Below are positions 5,348-7,192 of a stretch of DNA of 7,192 bases, in pieces. Below the pieces are notes generated by a model. The model saw only the letters and a program-made list of their open reading frames with translations, did no database searches and was not told the DNA's origin. The number at the start of each line of letters is the position of its first letter. The stretch's first letter is position 1. Source of the stretch: an uncultured Alistipes sp. (GTDB lineage Bacteria; Bacteroidota; Bacteroidia; Bacteroidales; Rikenellaceae); NCBI GenBank assembly GCA_947173915.1, contig CAMWGZ010000061.1:1-7192 (forward strand), given 5' to 3'. The position numbers were made by a program, and so were the translations under genes.

Positions 5348-7192
5348 TCAGATCACGATGTTGATGATCTTGCCCGGCACCACGATGATCTTCTTCGGGG
5401 CGGCTCCCGCGAGCCACTTCTGCGCCTCTTCCGTGCGCACCACGTCGGCCTGGATCTCGGCCGGGGAGAGCGTCAGCGCATACTCCTTCTTGAAGCGCAT
5501 CTTGCCGTTGATCGAGACCGGATAGGCGAACGAGCTTTCGGTAAGGTAGCGCTCCTCGCAGACGGGGTAGGCGGCATCGCAGACGGTCGTGTCGTGGCCC
5601 AGCGCCCGGTGCCACAGCTCTTCGGTGATGTGCGGGGCGAATGGGGCGAGCAGCACGGTCAGCGGTTCGAGAATCTCGCGCTTGGAGCAGCCGCTCAGCT
5701 CGTTGAGGCAGATCATGAAGGCCGCCACCGAGGTGTTGAACGAGAAGTTCTCGATATCCTCGCGGACCTTTTTGATGGTCTTGTGGAGGGTCTTCAGCTC
5801 CTTCTCGGTCGCCGGCTCGTCTTTGACCAGGAGGTTGCCGCTGCGGTCGTAGAAGAGCGCCCAGAAGCGGCGCAGGAACTTGTGCACGCCGTCGATGCCG
5901 TTGGTGTCCCAGGGCTTCGACTGCTCGAGCGGACCGAGGAACATTTCGTACATGCGGAGCGTGTCGGCGCCGTAGTTCTCGACGATATGGTCGGGGTTCA
6001 CGACGTTATACATCGACTTCGACATCTTCTCTACGGCCCAGCCGCAAATGTATTTGCCCTCTTCGAGCACGAATTCCGCATCGCGGAACTCGGGCCGCCA
6101 GGCGCGGAAGGCATCGAGATCGAGCTGGTCGTTGTGCACGATATTGACATCGACGTGGATCTCCTGGGTCTGGTATCGGTCCTTGAGCCCCAGCGAGATG
6201 AATCGGTTGGTGCCGACCTCGCGATAGACGAAGTTCGAGCGGCCCTGGATCATGCCCTGATTGACCAGCTTCTTGAACGGCTCCGGCTCGCAGACGTAGC
6301 CCAGATCGTAGAGGAACATGTTCCAGAAGCGGGAGTACATCAGGTGGCCAGTGGCGTGTTCGATGCCGCCCACGTAGAGATCGACGTTGCGCCAGTATTC
6401 GTTGGCGGCGCGGCCCACCAGCGCCCGGTCGTTATGCGGATCCATGTAGCGCAGGTAGTAGGCCGACGATCCGGCGAAGCCCGGCATGGTCGAGAGTTCG
6501 AACGGATGGCCCTCCGCAGTGCACCACTCCCTGACGCGGGCCAGCGGCGGCTCGCCCTCGGCCGTGGGGCCGAAGTTGTCGATCGGAGGCAGTTCGAGCG
6601 GCAGCCGCTCCTCGGAGAGCGGGTAGGCCGTGTCGTCCTTGTAGTAGATCGGGAAAGGCTCGCCCCAGTAGCGCTGGCGCGAGAAGATGGCGTCGCGCAG
6701 GCGGTAATTGACCAGCCGGCGGCCCAGGCCGCGACTTTCGATCTCGGCGAGCATGCGGACGATCGCCTCCTTGACCTCGAGTCCGTCGAGGAAGTCGGAG
6801 TTGATGAGTTTGCCCGATTTGGCATCGTAGGACTCCTTCTCCAGGTCGCCGCCCGCGACCACCGGCACGATGTCGAGTCCGAAGTGGCGGGCGAAGGCGT
6901 AGTCGCGCGAGTCGTGCGCCGGGACGGCCATGATGGCTCCCGTGCCGTAGCCGGCCAGTACGTAGTCGGAAATGTAGATGGGGATCGCCTTGCCCGTGAA
7001 GGGGTTGATGGCGAACGATCCCGTCGCCACGCCGCTCACGCGCCGCGTCTCGGCGATGCGTTCGCGCTCCGAGCGCTTCTTCGCCTGGGCGATGTAGGCT
7101 TCGACGGCCTCTTTCTGCTGCGGAGCGGTAAGCGCTTCGACCCACTCGTGCTCGGGGGCGATGACCATGAACGTGACGCCGAAGATGGTGTC
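5348..7192 (-). CDS. leuS: Leucyl-tRNA synthetase, C-terminal 614 residues (5' end outside window)
   Basis: LeuRS is a class I synthetase that charges tRNA-Leu with leucine in the cytosol and edits misacylated products. The visible part starts in the CP1 editing domain at [15 protein letters not shown] (residues 1-15 of the fragment). [19 protein letters not shown] (82-100) includes Asp97, matching the editing-site Asp345 of E. coli LeuRS. The catalytic domain resumes with RYWGEPFPI (174-182), and the KMSKS loop is at 389-393 (6014-6028), followed by [20 protein letters not shown]. Between them, a segment near 310-385 ([13 protein letters not shown] through [10 protein letters not shown]) probably corresponds to the leucine-specific insertion before KMSKS. 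An alpha-helical anticodon-binding region and a C-terminal domain ending KIINIVI complete it. About 300 N-terminal residues with HIGH lie past position 7192. The frame is open and intact to the edge, so the truncation comes from the window. Confidence 0.97.
   Translation of the reverse strand, partial: DTIFGVTFMVIAPEHEWVEALTAPQQKEAVEAYIAQAKKRSERERIAETRRVSGVATGSFAINPFTGKAIPIYISDYVLAGYGTGAIMAVPAHDSRDYAFARHFGLDIVPVVAGGDLEKESYDAKSGKLINSDFLDGLEVKEAIVRMLAEIESRGLGRRLVNYRLRDAIFSRQRYWGEPFPIYYKDDTAYPLSEERLPLELPPIDNFGPTAEGEPPLARVREWCTAEGHPFELSTMPGFAGSSAYYLRYMDPHNDRALVGRAANEYWRNVDLYVGGIEHATGHLMYSRFWNMFLYDLGYVCEPEPFKKLVNQGMIQGRSNFVYREVGTNRFISLGLKDRYQTQEIHVDVNIVHNDQLDLDAFRAWRPEFRDAEFVLEEGKYICGWAVEKMSKSMYNVVNPDHIVENYGADTLRMYEMFLGPLEQSKPWDTNGIDGVHKFLRRFWALFYDRSGNLLVKDEPATEKELKTLHKTIKKVREDIENFSFNTSVAAFMICLNELSGCSKREILEPLTVLLAPFAPHITEELWHRALGHDTTVCDAAYPVCEERYLTESSFAYPVSINGKMRFKKEYALTLSPAEIQADVVRTEEAQKWLAGAAPKKIIVVPGKIINIVI

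Noticed and set aside
4539..5615. A 358-codon minus-strand open frame opposite the methyltransferase and overlapping the end of leuS
   Set aside because: It crosses the bidirectional terminator and lies antisense to a methyltransferase with recognisable motifs; the product has no recognisable domain.
6340..7145. Two overlapping minus-strand frames inside leuS (6340-6825 and 6432-7145)
   Set aside because: They are out-of-frame readings of the intact leucyl-tRNA synthetase gene, and their Arg/Ser-rich composition is a frame-shift artefact.
5348..7168. leuS as a short, complete 606-residue gene starting at the ATG at 7168
   Set aside because: The frame continues upstream to the window edge with conserved editing-domain residues (DTIFGVTF). 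A real LeuRS needs the HIGH-containing N-terminus, so this is a window truncation.
1..7192. Search for tRNA genes, CRISPR arrays, insertion-sequence ends and defence genes
   Set aside because: No cloverleaf-like sequence, regularly spaced repeats, transposase motif or defence-family gene was recognised. tRNA-anchored integration cannot be supported from this window.

Overview
The window reads as chromosome of a high-GC member of the Bacteroidota, and a gut Alistipes/Rikenellaceae-type organism fits best. The reasons are Bacteroidota-type promoters (TTTG/TAnnTTTG, best seen ahead of rplY), A-rich translation leaders instead of Shine-Dalgarno sequences, a two-domain L25/CTC protein followed directly by pth, and GC-rich codon use throughout. 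The genus is inference; no rRNA or other marker is present.

Left third (1-2763): three co-directional phage-type head genes. They encode a probable major capsid protein (35-1024), a portal protein (1037-2263) and a small probable head-tail connector of the type found next to portals in Bacteroidota prophages (2260-2748). They are tightly packed (12 bp gap, then an ATGA overlap) and end at a strong GC hairpin. No terminase, protease, tail, lysis or integrase gene lies to their right, so this is the right edge of a prophage, a remnant, or a capsid-only element; the left side lies outside the window.

Middle (2764-4147): a housekeeping transcription unit, rplY (ribosomal protein L25/CTC) and pth (peptidyl-tRNA hydrolase). 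It has its own Bacteroidota promoter, a structured leader of about 85 nt, and a textbook intrinsic terminator after pth. The pth coding region holds a 30-bp near-perfect palindrome followed by a T-run.

Right-middle (4148-5336): a second transcription unit with its own promoter. It contains xseB (exonuclease VII small subunit) and, one base after its stop, an unnamed SAM-dependent methyltransferase with an N-terminal Cys4 zinc-knuckle region. A perfect 18-bp hairpin flanked by A and T runs ends it and also serves the convergent leuS.

Right end (5348-7192, minus strand): the C-terminal 614 residues of leucyl-tRNA synthetase, cut by the window edge inside the editing domain. The housekeeping genes (L25, Pth, LeuRS) all concern translation; ExoVII and the methyltransferase do not clearly join that theme. 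I see no tRNA, rRNA, CRISPR array, insertion sequence or origin, and no intergenic gap exceeds 300 bases.
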